Shown here one piece after another: positions 35,698 to 47,052 of a stretch of DNA of 64,000 nucleotides (position 1 is its first letter; every line of letters starts with the position of its first letter). Position numbers and translations under genes: made by a program. This DNA comes from Lytechinus pictus (taxonomy: Eukaryota > Echinodermata > Echinoidea > Temnopleuroida > Toxopneustidae): assembly GCF_037042905.1 (NCBI RefSeq), contig NC_087251.1, positions 47,502,373 through 47,566,372 on the forward strand, given 5' to 3'. The notes under the pieces were generated by a model. The model was given only the letters and a program-made list of their open reading frames with translations. It did not search any database and was not told the origin of the DNA.

Positions 35698-38600
35698 GCT
35701 CACTTTAATATTAATAGGTCTATTCATTTTTACTACAGTCTACAAGTAAGTCAGCAAAATATGTTGCGCAAACCATGGATATACAAGCCTACTACTATCA
35801 ATTTCCTACAGGGTGAACGCCATTAATACTTTCTCATTCATAGGAAAATGAGCTGGCTTCATAATCACTGATTTACTACTGAATATTTAAATCCCAATTC
35901 CCTTTTGACAGACGCCACCTGGTGCCTATATCTGAAGATGAAAGGCCCATCCATTGCACTGGTAATGATTCACAACCAGGTACATACATCACGGTGGAGG
36001 TTGTTGTCAACCAAAAAAAGGAACAAGCTGGGTTTTTTTTTCTTCTTCCTTTTTTTTACTCTCAGACTACTCAATCAAGCAGGAGGTACGGATTGAGAAG
36101 TCAAGTTAAACAAAAATAAATAAATAAACAAAAAACAATAGAAAGACAGAAAAAAAAAGATGACGAAATGGGATTAAAAAAAAAAAGAATTGAAAATTGA
36201 AGACATTACTTGTAAATAGTTTAATTATGCTTGATTTGTTATTTTTGTTTATAATTGGTCTGTGCTGACTCAATAAAACATATTAATACAAAAAAAAGCT
36301 CATTATGTACATAACTCTTCTTTACAAACAAGCGCCATATAAGTAATAATAATAATAGTGCATGGTGGGCATGGTGGGGGTGGGTCAAAAGGTCAAGTAT
36401 CGCATATGTTGATGTTATACTTATTTCATTATCATTGATGGAAGTTTTTCTCCTTTTAGTATTCCATAAAATTATTTTATGTATTCCATCATTCTTTTCT
36501 GATTCACATTTATTCAGGTGACCCAACTTAACAAGCACACTGCTATTGGTATGGGCATCCAATTTTCCGCATATGCATATATAAAACAAATTATTGTGCA
36601 TTTGTTATTGATACATCATCTGTCTAATGTCTCATTTCACTTTAATGCTTTGTAATGTTTGTTTGTACATGTATATTCATGATCATTTTAAATGGAAAAT
36701 GAATGAAAAAAAAGGAAGACATTGAAAAAAAAGAGAGAATGTAGCCCTAGGCCTCCTGGTTGATGACACGAACAAAATGAAATTGATATTTGAGGGAAAA
36801 GACCAAAACTAAAATAAAAAAATAAGCCCTACTGATTTGGCTTACATCCTGGGTTCTTTTAACAAATAAAATCAGTAGGTCTGTGTCTACATGTTTATTT
36901 CCAATAGAAAATGAAAGCATGGAACTTCCTTTAAAAGTTGTATCCGCTATCAACTTGACCTCTAAGTACTATTCCACTTAATTTTTCCCACATTAAAAAA
37001 AGAAAAACAATGCAGTATACTATGCAAGCTAAATATTATCTTGATTCCTAAATGAGTACAAACTTCACCACAATCCAGGAGCTTCATGTTTATGTTATAA
37101 TAATGTAGGCTTGAAGCAAATTTGGTACACAGCCAACATCTAGACAAGGAAGATCTAATATCTCATTCATGTTGGTTACAATTTTTAATTATTTATAGAT
37201 GCTAATATTTCATAATTGTAAGAAATTGAGTCTAAACATGTCATTTATTCTTTCTTTCCCTTGACTCTTCAACGCTGATATCCACTAAAAATTAAGGTCA
37301 ATATTTTATTAAGACCAACTCTTAGCACTATGAAAATATTTTGAATGGTGAAAAATATTGAATTTAAAAAATCATAAGCATATTTAAGGTCAATAATGAA
37401 TACTGTTTAGGGGTCTCCCTCACTAGAAAAAGACATACATCTTCATTTCATTTTATTATCTTGAACAATCCATGGCCTTGCATGATCTATAATTGACCTC
37501 AATGTCCCTCTCACTTGCCCCTGATAGCTTTAATCCTTTTTTTTATATTTCATTTCCCATTTGTGCTGATATGCTGTAAAAATTAATAGGTATATATATA
37601 CATATAGGCCTCTTGATTTAAAAAAAGCAGCACTGCCTTTTTGAAAAAAGGAGACCTTCAAATTTACGAAGAAACTTATTTTGAATAGGAGTCACAAACT
37701 AATCTTCTCAATGTATAACTCCTGCATATTCTAGAAAACCATTTACAGCTCATTCCATTCCCACAAACCTAGCCGCGCCCACCCTCACGAAGGGTGAACA
37801 AACTCATTGTCATTTACCTTTTATCTCCCATTTTGAAGGGGGTGTGGATTTTCATACCAAATAGTGTAAAATAAGTATTTTTCTCAGAAAAGCATGGATA
37901 CAACATACTCAATATTCCTTTACCCACCCTACTAAGAAAACCACAGTGGTATGTGATAATTTTGTCGCAGTGAAATAAAACTAGGCAGGGGTCAGGGATC
38001 AACTGGTCTGACCCCTCTTGGAATGCCTACCTTTCATTTCACTGCTCCTTCTCCGCTCCAGAGTTATTACCTTTTCTCCTCCTCCTTGATGTACATGCAC
38101 ATCCAGATATTTGAAATATTTTTGAGTTGGTACATTGAACAGAGTACCTTTCAGAATATAATTAGGCCGAGTTCTGTACAAGTCAGACAGCACAGTCTCT
38201 AGCAAGACATCTCACAACAAGAAATTTTTGATATAATGCCAGTCTGTTCTACAGATCTGGATATTTAATTGGATTATCAGTTTTGTCCCAGGTTATGATG
38301 GAAAAGATCTAAAATAAATGTTTTTTCTTCGATAAATTGAAAGTGCAACTTTACATTTTTAAAATTGTTGGGTACCCGATTGAAATTAAATTCTTATATG
38401 GTAACTCAGTTGTCTCTCTATTACTCATAAAAAAGTATGAAACATAGACATATTGAACAAAAGTTAATGATTGATGTCACTTTTGGCAAAAGATCAGTTT
38501 ACAGTTTACAATAAGCCTGAAGGCAAGTGTAATTGTCTGCAGCCAATACAAGGAAGAAATATTTCAGGATCTCCCTCATTTACATTATAATATATTATCA

Positions 38601-39570
38601 CATCTAACATTTTTGTTGCGATGGCAGTGAAGGGGGAGAATCAAGAAACAGATGGAGAGAGAGGGGAAGAAACAGAGACAAAGAGAAATAGGGAAGACAG
38701 AGATCTATAGAGAGAGAGAAGACATGTCGGAGATATGTGGACAATTACTACTAGTTTGGGCAATTACCATTCAGTTATCATCCAGAATATATCACAATAC
38801 TCTGAACTAAAGAATAAGCTTACAAAACTATAGCTTCTTCCATTTAATTGTTTTGAACCACCCCCCCCCCCCCTGTATAAACAATAGGCTTTAATAGACT
38901 AATTTACTAATATAAAATAATAATACATACTAATTAACTAAAAATTCAGAGCATCAAAGCCTGTTTGCATTAGGTACATATAATAATAATCAGCGGTGGT
39001 AGATATCCAGGGAGTTAGATCCATGGGGAGGACCAAGTAGGGGGGGGGGGTGGCCTAAACCAAAAACACCTTTCTTTTACATTTTTTGAGGGGTGTCAAC
39101 AAATATCTTTTGACAGTAAAATATAGGCATACCAGTAATGAAGACCCCTTTTTCAGAAAATAAGGCCCCCCCCCCACCTTGTAAATCCTGGATCCTCCAT
39201 TGATTTAATTTATACATGTATAGCAACTAAAAAACAGTTTCAAACATGGGGGGGCTCCATTAAAAAATATTGTGCCCCCTGGAGGACTAGCACAGACAAC
39301 CAATATGCCCTGAGCATTTTTTCAATCAGTCGAATTGCATGTTTCTTTATGTTTGGGATTTGAGATTTCAAATAAAACAGGCTGACACCAACATAGGCCA
39401 ATGTTAAAACTTACAAAAAGGCCTTTAAATCATAAGAATGATGCCTCTAGAGACAAAATAGTGGCAGAATTGAAGATTTTGTAGGTGGGGGAAGTCAAAT
39501 GGAGGGCAGATGAGAATGTAGTGGGCATAGCATGGGGGAGGGCGTTTACTCTACAATGTTTTCTTCATGT
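35698..39570. other. Long non-coding stretch
   Basis: No exon is well supported. Low-complexity pieces: a T-rich run near 36030, A-runs near 36150-36190, a GA-rich stretch at about 38628-38724, a C-run near 38861 and a G-run near 39041. It would be 3' flank or intron of the minus-strand gene starting at 40497. Confidence 0.35.
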
Positions 39571-39952
39571 ATACCCCTTTCATAAACCCATCCTCCAATT
39601 AGCCGCCTAAGAGTAATGCGGATAATTCAATAAAAATTGCGTTCACAAACTCCGAAAATAATCCGCACTATTTTTACGAGCGCCCGTCCTGAAAAAGGCG
39701 GATAATCGTCATGGCAACCACACACACCCCCTCCGATGCGGTTGTGTTGGAAAAGGGTGACCTTGTGACCGCACCATGGCAATTATCGGCATTACTTTGG
39801 ATTGCGTTCATAAAGTCAAAATCTGGTCCCGATGCCGCTATTAAGCGGATAATTGCAGCATCAAAATAATGCAGATAACTCTGGTCCTCCTCCGATTTTA
39901 CGACCAAATTATGCTGCTATTAGCCGCATAATTGGGTTTATGAAAGGGGTAT
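39571..39952. mobile_element. MITE family D, 20-bp perfect ends
   Basis: About 382 bp. Ends ATACCCCTTTCATAAACCCA and its exact reverse complement, then TTAGCCGC / GCGGCTAA inside. The motif GCGGATAAT and its complement ATTATCCGC recur about six times. No clear target duplication. Confidence 0.8.
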
Positions 39953-40350
39953 TAAATTGGGGGGTGGAACAGGGGTGCTGCCATTGGATAAAAAAATATT
40001 TGCAGCATGAATATTGTATATGTTGTACAAAACAAAATATTTAACCTCTCCTTGGTCTAACAATTAGAATTCATCAAATTCTGGGCCAATCATGCCAATG
40101 TGGATCATACAAAAATAACACTTCATACTTCCAGTGGCAGATTCAAACTCTGTCATACATCTGTAGGTCAAATGTCATCACATTCACACATCCTCCTGCC
40201 ATTCTCAGACTCAAGCAAAGCACACAAGCACAAGTGTGAAAAGGGAATATTATGGAAATACAGAGGCCACGTGCATGCACTTATCTCCCTTCAATATTAA
40301 TAAGACAGCTCAAGCCACGACGACAGAGCCATGAAGATGTTGATAATTAC
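39953..40350. other. Start of first intron of the minus-strand gene
   Basis: Directly follows the donor of exon 40351-40497 in minus sense. No other feature. Confidence 0.35.
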
Positions 40351-40497
40351 CTCAGCTCCTCCCGTATCTACAATGGTTTCCTTTTGTGATACTGATGTCA
40401 CCTTCACGCTTTTCCTATCACTCGTCGACTCGTCCACGGCAGTCCCACCATTCTTGGTCATGTCATATTGGTTCTTCTTGCTAAATATTTTGCCCAT
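40351..40497 (-). CDS. First coding exon, myristoylation-type N terminus (MARCKS/BASP1-like candidate)
   Basis: Minus-strand ATG at 40497-40495 opens 49 codons that end at a donor, GCTGAG|gtaatt. The protein begins MGKIFSKKNQYDMTKNGG. Gly2 with Ser6, Lys7 and Lys8 is the MGxxxSK(K) N-myristoylation consensus found in BASP1 and MARCKS. The rest is Ser/Thr/Lys/Asp-rich and likely disordered (SDRKSVKVTSVSQKE, ending VDTGGAE). The phase-0 donor fits the phase-0 exon at 2875-3045, which is Ala/Pro/Glu-rich as expected for this kind of protein, but 37 kb of intron lies between. The role would be a membrane-associated, lipid-anchored scaffold. The N-terminal signal is seen; family and downstream linkage are inferred. 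The upstream 500 bp are less AT-rich than the surroundings, consistent with a promoter and 5' UTR. Confidence 0.65.
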
Positions 40498-41640
40498 TTT
40501 GTCCCCTTCGCTTCAGCTCTCCTGCCCTTAAAGAAATCTCTGACAATGACACTTCGCTCCAATTATCACCATTTGACGGCGTTTTGTTGCAAAAAGGGCT
40601 ACACCTCCCGGCCGCACGTGTATCTCGATTACTGGAAATCTGTGCAGGTTTCTTTTCGCATCAGCGGTAAACTTCTTTACAATGCAGTCTTTCACTGAAA
40701 TTCGCCGGTGGGGTTGAATCCTTCGCAAATTGTATCGTATTGTCCCTTTCTTCGAGCTCTATCCACGTGTATATAATCCAACAGTCCGTTTAACAAGATC
40801 TGTTATGATGTACCTAATCTCATCTCCTAACAAAACGAAATTAATAGTTTCCTTCTGCGACAGGTTTCCTAATACTATCCCGCAAAGACATTCAGCGACC
40901 TTCTCAACCAAACCAAAGATTCCCGCTCGTCGTGTTGTGTATGTAGCATAAGCAGCTAAAACGCGGGGCCTTTCTGTTCGGGGAAATTATCGGATGGTGT
41001 ATGTATCAGACCGACTGCCTGGCCCTGCCTGGCGCGTGTCAGAACAACTATTTGGCATACAACTTTAACCTTGACCTGTCTTAAGAGCTTTGTTAAATTT
41101 GTTAGTATTTTAAGCTTATTGTAATAGGTCTTATATCGAAAGTGAAAGTCCACTGTAATCTCTTGACTGACTGATTAACATAACCGGTAGCCGAAAACCC
41201 GTGCGCATTTTCTTCGCCGAGCTGATGTATTACGCAACCATCATCAGACAGTCATCAATCAACATGTTCGATGACTGTCCGAATGAAGTTTTAATTCATC
41301 TCCATCTACGGTAGATTCCTTTAGTGTGACACGACTGAGTGATTATTCAACATCGCTGGAAAAAAAATCATCGTGTTGCATGAATTTTCAAAAGCATTTG
41401 ACATCCATATGTTTTCTGGTAATTGCTTTGTCTTTCCTCATCTACGGGAAAATTTTATGCTTATATCTGACTTCAGAGACCGTAAAGAGCGATGTCAAGT
41501 GCGAGAAAAAATGTTAATGTTGCAGATGGAAACAGGCGCAATACCCCTAGTGCACCCTAGCCCTCCGCCCAAAAACAGATGGTGTCGCACCCCGACATTC
41601 TACCTTGGGGTCACCCAAGCCTGCACCCATCTCTCGAACC
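40498..41640. other. Probable 5' UTR/promoter region and flank
   Basis: Relatively GC-balanced sequence upstream of the minus-strand ATG at 40497. No TATA box or known element was identified. GATGACTGTC and its complement GACAGTCATC near 41246-41281 form an inverted pair. Confidence 0.35.
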
Positions 41641-41663
41641 CATGTGGAAGTTATCGCGACTTA

Positions 41664-41722
41664 CGGTGGTGGTGGTGGCCGTGGTGGTGGTGGTGGCGGT
41701 GGTGGAGGTGGTGGTGGTGCAT
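41664..41722. repeat. GGT trinucleotide microsatellite
   Basis: GGT units with GGC, GGA and CGT interruptions. The long Gly/Trp frames here are by-products. Confidence 0.9.
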
Positions 41723-41957
41723 TGGTGGTGATGATAAGGTCAATTGTTGGTGCTAATTCTAGTGTGGTGCAGGTTGTTGTGGCGGTGACGGTTGGTGTGC
41801 AAGTTTATCAGTAGGGCCTATATAATGATTTTGAGAAGGACACAATATATCATAACGAAGATAACCTCACAAGTATAGTCGCGAGCGAGCAAATGAGACG
41901 TGAAAATCTGATAGTGACATATCTCAACATAATAGTCATAAAATAATTTTATATTAA

Positions 41958-42372
41958 AGGTCAAGTCCACCCCAGAAAAACGTTGCTTTGAATAAACAAA
42001 GAAAACTCATACATGAAAATTATGACTTTTTAAAGTTTCACTTATTTTTTACAAAACAGTTCAATTCACAACTCAGTGACACGCAAATGAGACAGTCGAT
42101 GATGTCCCTCACTCACTGTGTATTTTGTCCTTTTTTTTTGGTACTTTTTTTCATCTTTTTTTTACAGATTTGACAAGAAGAGCCAACTTGACTGAACATT
42201 ATATTAAACAATGCTAGTTCCATATGTTCAGGGAGGAATTAATCGTTATATCGCTTGACAATGAGGAGAAAATTAGAATATTTAATTTTTCATATAATAA
42301 AATACAAAGAAATAGTGAGTGGATGATGTCATCAGTCTCCTCATTTGCATAACGACCAGGATGTGCATCTAA
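41958..42372. mobile_element. TTAA-flanked foldback MITE (g), right end lost
   Basis: Starts AGGTCAAGTCCACCCC after TTAA (41954-41957). Follows the copy at 43852 through the centre and into the right arm, as far as ATTTGCATAACGACCAGGATGTGCAT, then stops near 42372. The terminal part of the right arm and its TTAA are missing. Confidence 0.75.
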
Positions 42373-42376
42373 CTAT

Positions 42377-43105
42377 TTCTTTAACCCTAAAAGGACTGGG
42401 GGCCATGATGCCCCCCCCCCCCCCCGACGCTTCCGCGCGATATTTCCGAAACGCAAAAAGATAGCGCCGCAGAATTTTATGACTTTTTTCTTTGAAGTCT
42501 CGCACAACTTTTGAGATCAAATGCCATCGCGACGTCACGTGACTTTTTACGAGGCAATGTCATGCCGAAAATGGCTCATTTTTATACTTTGTCAGTTTGT
42601 ATACAAAGTCTATGGGAGATGAAATTCATAAAAGGGTGATTATGTTTTGTTTTAATTGGTCTGCTTAAATAATTTTAGTGTTTAATTTAGTTGCTAAATG
42701 GTCTGTAATAATTTCCATTGAAAAAACAATGATAAACAAAAGATGAAAAAACAAAAAAATACATAAGAAATTCTAAAAACAAAGAAATACCTAAGGAAAA
42801 AATTGGCTTTTGCAATTTTTCTTTGTGGAAACCTTTAAATAAGATTACAATTATGACATCTGCAAAAAAAGAAGAAAATTTGAAGTGAAATAGGGTGTTA
42901 AATATGCAAATAATATTTTTCATTAATAAATTTGCATATTATTTTTATTCATAATAATTAAAAAATAATTCTTTTCAGAATTGTTTTTTGTACGTAGCTT
43001 GTATAGTATATGTGGTAAAGAATGTGCGTGCCAAATTTCGACGCGATCGCGCCATTGGCAGCCGAGATCAGAAAGGGGGGGGGGCATCATGCATGCCTAG
43101 CAAAA
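42377..43105. repeat. Dispersed repeat I with C-run and G-run ends
   Basis: Begins CTAAAAGGACTGGGGGCCATGATG then a run of 15-17 C. The far side has GCGCCATTGGCAGCCGAGATCAG then a run of 10 G and CATCATGC. The complementary runs plus ATGATG/CATCAT make foldback ends. The interior has GCGCGATATTTCCG and CGCGATCGCG. Right margin uncertain. Confidence 0.55.
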
Positions 43106-43851
43106 TCTCTAGTCTTGCCTTTTCTCGACATTTCCCGTGACATTTTCATTTTGGGACTCTTAAAAGGGGGTGTGCCCCATCTGGATATGCTACTGGTGTA
43201 AGGCATACAGTTCATGAGTCAACTCGAGCGAGTGACCGCAAAAAAAAAGAAGAAGAAGAAGAAGAATTGAAGGGGAGTGAGGGAAGGTGGGCTAGTTTGA
43301 TACCGGCTCGGCAGACAGGAAATGTTAATTTTGAAAGTTTGTTGATTATGATTAGTGTGAACCATGCAGGACATGTGTTTGAAAACTCTTTCATGTCTTA
43401 AGGCCGTAATATGTCAATTTGTTTACAGCAGTTTGCACTGCATATAACGATTAATTTTCTTTTCAATGTTTTAAATATTGATACCATGATAATAAGAAGC
43501 CAAGCGATGTGCAGCATCAATGGGGCAGTGGGGACCGCCCCTCTATGATTTCCAAGAAGTTAAAAGAGAAAAGCTATGGAACACAAAATAAAAAGAGATA
43601 GCTCAAAGAATAACACAAGTTACTGAAAAAGTAATATTTCATCGAGTATTTACAACCCCTGTCATGCCTCAAGGCTTTGTTTTATTGAAGAAAATGCCGC
43701 CCTTCCTTTCCAAATATTATACGACTGACTCTCCTTATAGAGCGTGATTACAGCTTTGTGGTAACACTTCATAATGAGATTTATATCGGAATTTTATTAT
43801 CCGTTGATTTTTTTTCGAAAATTCGAATCCTATACATTTTAGGATATTTAA
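43106..43851. other. Non-coding stretch with a GAA run
   Basis: A (GAA)n run lies near 43248-43268, next to the palindrome CTCGAGCGAG. No exon supported. Confidence 0.4.
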
Positions 43852-44450
43852 AGGACAAGTCCACCCCAACAAAAAGTTGCTTTGAAAAAGAGAAAAATTC
43901 AACAAGCATAACACTGAAAATTCCATCAAAAAAACGGATGTAAAATAAAATAGTTATGACATGTTAAAGTTTTGCTTAATTTCACAAAACAGTTATATGC
44001 ACATCCTGCATGGTCGATATGCAAAATGAGGAGTCTGATGATGTCATCCACTCACTATTTCTTTTGTATTTCATTATATGAATTTCTTATTTTCTCCTCA
44101 TTGTCAAGTGAAACAATGATTAATTACTCCCTGAACATGTGGAATTAGCATTATTTAATACTTTATGGTTCAGTCAAGCTGGTCCTTATTGTCAAATATG
44201 TGAAAAAAAATGAAATATTGTATATAATTCAAACAATTGAAAAAAAAGAAATAGTGAGTGAGGGACATCATCGTCTGTCTCATTTGCATGTCACTGAGTT
44301 GTGTATATGTTTGGTGAAAAATAAGTGAAAGTTTAAAATGTTATAACTTTCTTATGTTACACCCGATTTTGATGAAATTTTCAGCGTTATGCTAGTTTGA
44401 TTTTTCCCTATTTATTCAAATCATTTTTTTTTCTGGGGTGGACTTGACCT
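43852..44450. mobile_element. TTAA-flanked foldback MITE (h), best-preserved copy
   Basis: 599 bp with intact TTAA at 43848-43851 and 44451-44454. Ends AGGACAAGTCCACCCC and GGGGTGGACTTGACCT. The two halves are imperfect complements end to end: GTTATGACATGTTAAAG against TTTAAAATGTTATAAC, GATGATGTCATCCACTCACTATTTCTTT against AAAGAAATAGTGAGTGAGGGACATCATC. The centre lies near 44150. No coding capacity. Confidence 0.92.
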
Positions 44451-44454
44451 TTAA

Positions 44455-44963
44455 CGCCCCAGGCTCTCACGATATTTGTTTCCTATTAACACTTGCATTA
44501 CAAATTAGTGATTAAATATCATACAAACAACAATTATATCCTGACACGTCTAGCCCATTTCATATCTTGAGAAATTGTTTCAATATAACAACAAACAAAA
44601 TTGATATACCTGGTTGTATGTAGACCCGACTTAAAATGAACTTTCATGTAAAATCGATAAATTTCATCCACTTGAGCACTGAGACACAAAAGGGATTACA
44701 TGTCGTTTAGTTACACATTCATAATTTTTATGTATGAAAATTGAATAGACCAGTTAGTCTAGCTTTAATTCTAGCAAATCCCCCCCCCAAAAAAAAAAAA
44801 AAAAAAAAAAAAAAATCAGTGCCATTATTCAAATTCAGTACTTTTATATAACTGTGTGTGCCCTAAAATTACGATATGATAACTTATGAACGGTGCAAAA
44901 TAAAAATGGGCATGTTGTATTGGATATTTACCAATTTCAATGTCTGCGCATTTTTCCCCTTTG
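44455..44963. other. Non-coding stretch with a C9-A28 junction
   Basis: The homopolymer junction is at about 44780-44816. No gene. Confidence 0.45.
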
Positions 44964-46725
44964 GAGGTAGTTTCATAAAGCTGTTCGTAAGTTAAGAGTA
45001 GCTTAAAGAACGACTGGTTATCCTCAGCAGCGTAACAGGGGTCGGTGGCCAGGGGGGGCAAGAGCCAAAAATTTCCTGGTCATATCATGGTATGAACAGG
45101 TGTAACGAGGCGACTATTTTGATAAGGCCAGATATTGCTTATCGGGCAGAATTTATCTTTAAAAAAAAAGTTGCGAGCGAGCAAAAAATTTGACCTTTTT
45201 AATACAAAAATCCAATTTTGTGATAGATTTTGACATGATATCCAGAGAATAATATATTTCACTCTTCTCTCTTTAGATTTTTTTTTGGTGGTATGTACGC
45301 CACTGTGAACAGGATTCGTTGCGGCTGTACAGCGTGAAGGGTAAAACAAAAACTAGGGCGCAGTATAGCCCATGTGCTAAAAAGCTGCTTTATATAAGTC
45401 CCGAGAGAGCGAAGCGAGCGAGAAAAAAATCACCTTTTCATGAGAATCTAACTTTGAGCTATTTTTTGACATTATATTCAGTAAATAAAATCATATCCTA
45501 CACTTTTCCTTTGCTTTTCTTTCCTCCTTTTTTTTGTTCTTGTTTGTAGAAATTTTTGGGGCCATGTCCCAACCCTTCCATACGCAGTGATGTCCGGTTG
45601 GGGTCCGGGGCGGAGCCCCCGGAACTTCTTGATATCAAAGCCATTTAAACCTCGCAGATTGCCGTTATTTTAATCAAATCGCGGGCATATACAAAATATA
45701 GCTTTTACACAACACATTTATTCAACCCAGTTGCGTAATGAACCAAATATTTTGAGGGGGCAAAACATAGCAATGTGGAAAAAAATTGTAAAAAGTCGCC
45801 AGCGTGCAAAGCGAGCTGGAAAAAAAATTGCCTATTGAAATTACATTCTAATTATGTGATAGATTTTTCCATTATATTCAGCAAATAACACATTTCATTA
45901 TACGTTGTCTCCTATAATTTCTTTTATTTCCTCTTGGGTGTGGAACCAAGACCCCCTCCCCCCGCGCGCCTGTATACCAGTGATTGAACGTGATTTAACG
46001 GGGGGGGGGGGGGGGGCGTTATAGAGCCACTTGAAGGTTATAAATGAAGAGCCCCTACTGCGTTGGGTCTGGGGCAAAGCCCCGGTAGCTTATTTGCGTA
46101 AAATTTAGGCAAGCTTATAGCACAATGTTGTATGCAGTCCATCTTTCTTCCCGCTCTTTAATTTCAATCATCGGCAGCCCGGTCGTGTTATTATTTTTTT
46201 TCTTGTCCCTTTTCTTTGTTTTCCAATTAAGCTTTCGACTAATTACATTCTACTTTCGTTTCCCGCTATTGTTTGCCATTTTGTCATCTTTTAATTTATT
46301 TCCCACCGTGCTATTGCATGACATAGGCCTATTTCGGAATGATATGTTCTTTCTCAAATGTTCTTCTTTCGTACATTTTCCCGCTTGCCTTCCTTTTCCA
46401 TTAAAAAAAAAAAAGTTTTTTCTTCGTTTTCTTTTCATTTTTCCCTTTCCTTTTCCTCCTTTCCTTTTCCCCTTTCCTTCCTCTTTCCCTTTTTTTCTCC
46501 CTCCTTTTTTTCTTTTTCCCATTTTTCTTTTATTTTCCCGGTGAAATCCGCCAGGGGGGCAGCTTGCCCCCCCCCCCTGCCCCCCGCCTGTTACGCCACT
46601 GGTTATCCTTTCTTGTGGTAAATGATATTTGCCATTAATGTTCATTAGTGATTTTTTAGCGCATAAGAAAGGTACAGTGGTTCTTAAAGTCGCTCTTAAC
46701 TTACGAACATCTTTATGAAACGACC
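44964..46725. mobile_element. MITE family E, split by a hAT insertion
   Basis: Left arm GTAGTTTCATAAAGCTGTTC..AAGTTAAGAG and right arm CTCTTAACTTACGAACATCTTTATGAAACGAC pair over about 45 bp. Removing the insertion (45025-46601) and one target copy restores a short element of about 180 bp. Confidence 0.75.
45025..46601. mobile_element. Composite nonautonomous hAT element with 8-bp target duplication
   Basis: 1577 bp. Ends CAGCAGCGTAACAGG and CCTGTTACGCCACTG. Flanked by GTTATCCT at 45017-45024 and 46602-46609: the 8-bp duplication and CAG ends of hAT transposons. There is no transposase. Inside, a module beginning near GCGAGCGAG, then a T-rich block with GATAGATTTTGACAT / GATAGATTTTTCCAT and ATATTTCACT, is repeated three times (about 45172, 45408, 45795). 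At least one copy ends in an internal hAT-like TACGCCACTG (to 45305). A polypyrimidine tract of about 130 nt lies at 46410-46540, and a G-run of about 17 near 46000. Confidence 0.85.
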
Positions 46726-46859
46726 CCAAGCCCCTTCCCTCGACAGGACCATGTTTTTGTATAAAACGTCCTGGTATTAATGATTAATTCGCTTTTAATG
46801 TACTGTGTTTTGTGATTTTTTTTTGTACTTATCATTTCCACTAATGCTGCTAGATGGAG

Positions 46860-46955
46860 TTTGAAAACTCAACTTAAATTAATTCTTGACTTTTATTGTA
46901 CTCATATGATGTTACAGTTGATGCAGGAGGTACGATTTTTTTTAATGCATGATTT
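46860..46955 (+). repeat. Direct repeat, outside copy
   Basis: TTTGAAAACTCAACTTAAATT...CAGTTGATGCAGGAGGTACG...AATGCATGATTT. The same 97-bp segment recurs at 47524-47620 inside the MITE at 47053-47739, with about four substitutions. Confidence 0.9.
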
Positions 46956-47052
46956 CAGCATTTTTTCTGTTCTACACGTATATATAGACCACCATATATG
47001 AAATAAGAAATAAGTATCTCATCACTCAGAGACAGATGATTATAGTAATTAA
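46956..47052. other. Short spacer before a MITE
   Basis: Nothing recognised. It ends in the TTAA (47049-47052) of the next element. Confidence 0.5.

Noticed and set aside
35912..35979. Possible plus-strand exon (tttgacag|A ... CAACCAG|gtacat)
   Set aside because: Two frames are equally open, the phase is not symmetric, and no partner exon is visible. A following pyrimidine tract with an AG would give an intron that is too short.
38628..38724. Regulatory GA-rich element
   Set aside because: Simple purine-rich low complexity with no nearby gene start.
41605..41814. Gly/Trp-rich frame
   Set aside because: By-product of the GGT microsatellite; no splice or start context.
46125..46729. Phe/Ser/Pro-rich and Lys/Gly-rich frames
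   Set aside because: They read the polypyrimidine tract inside the hAT element in both directions.
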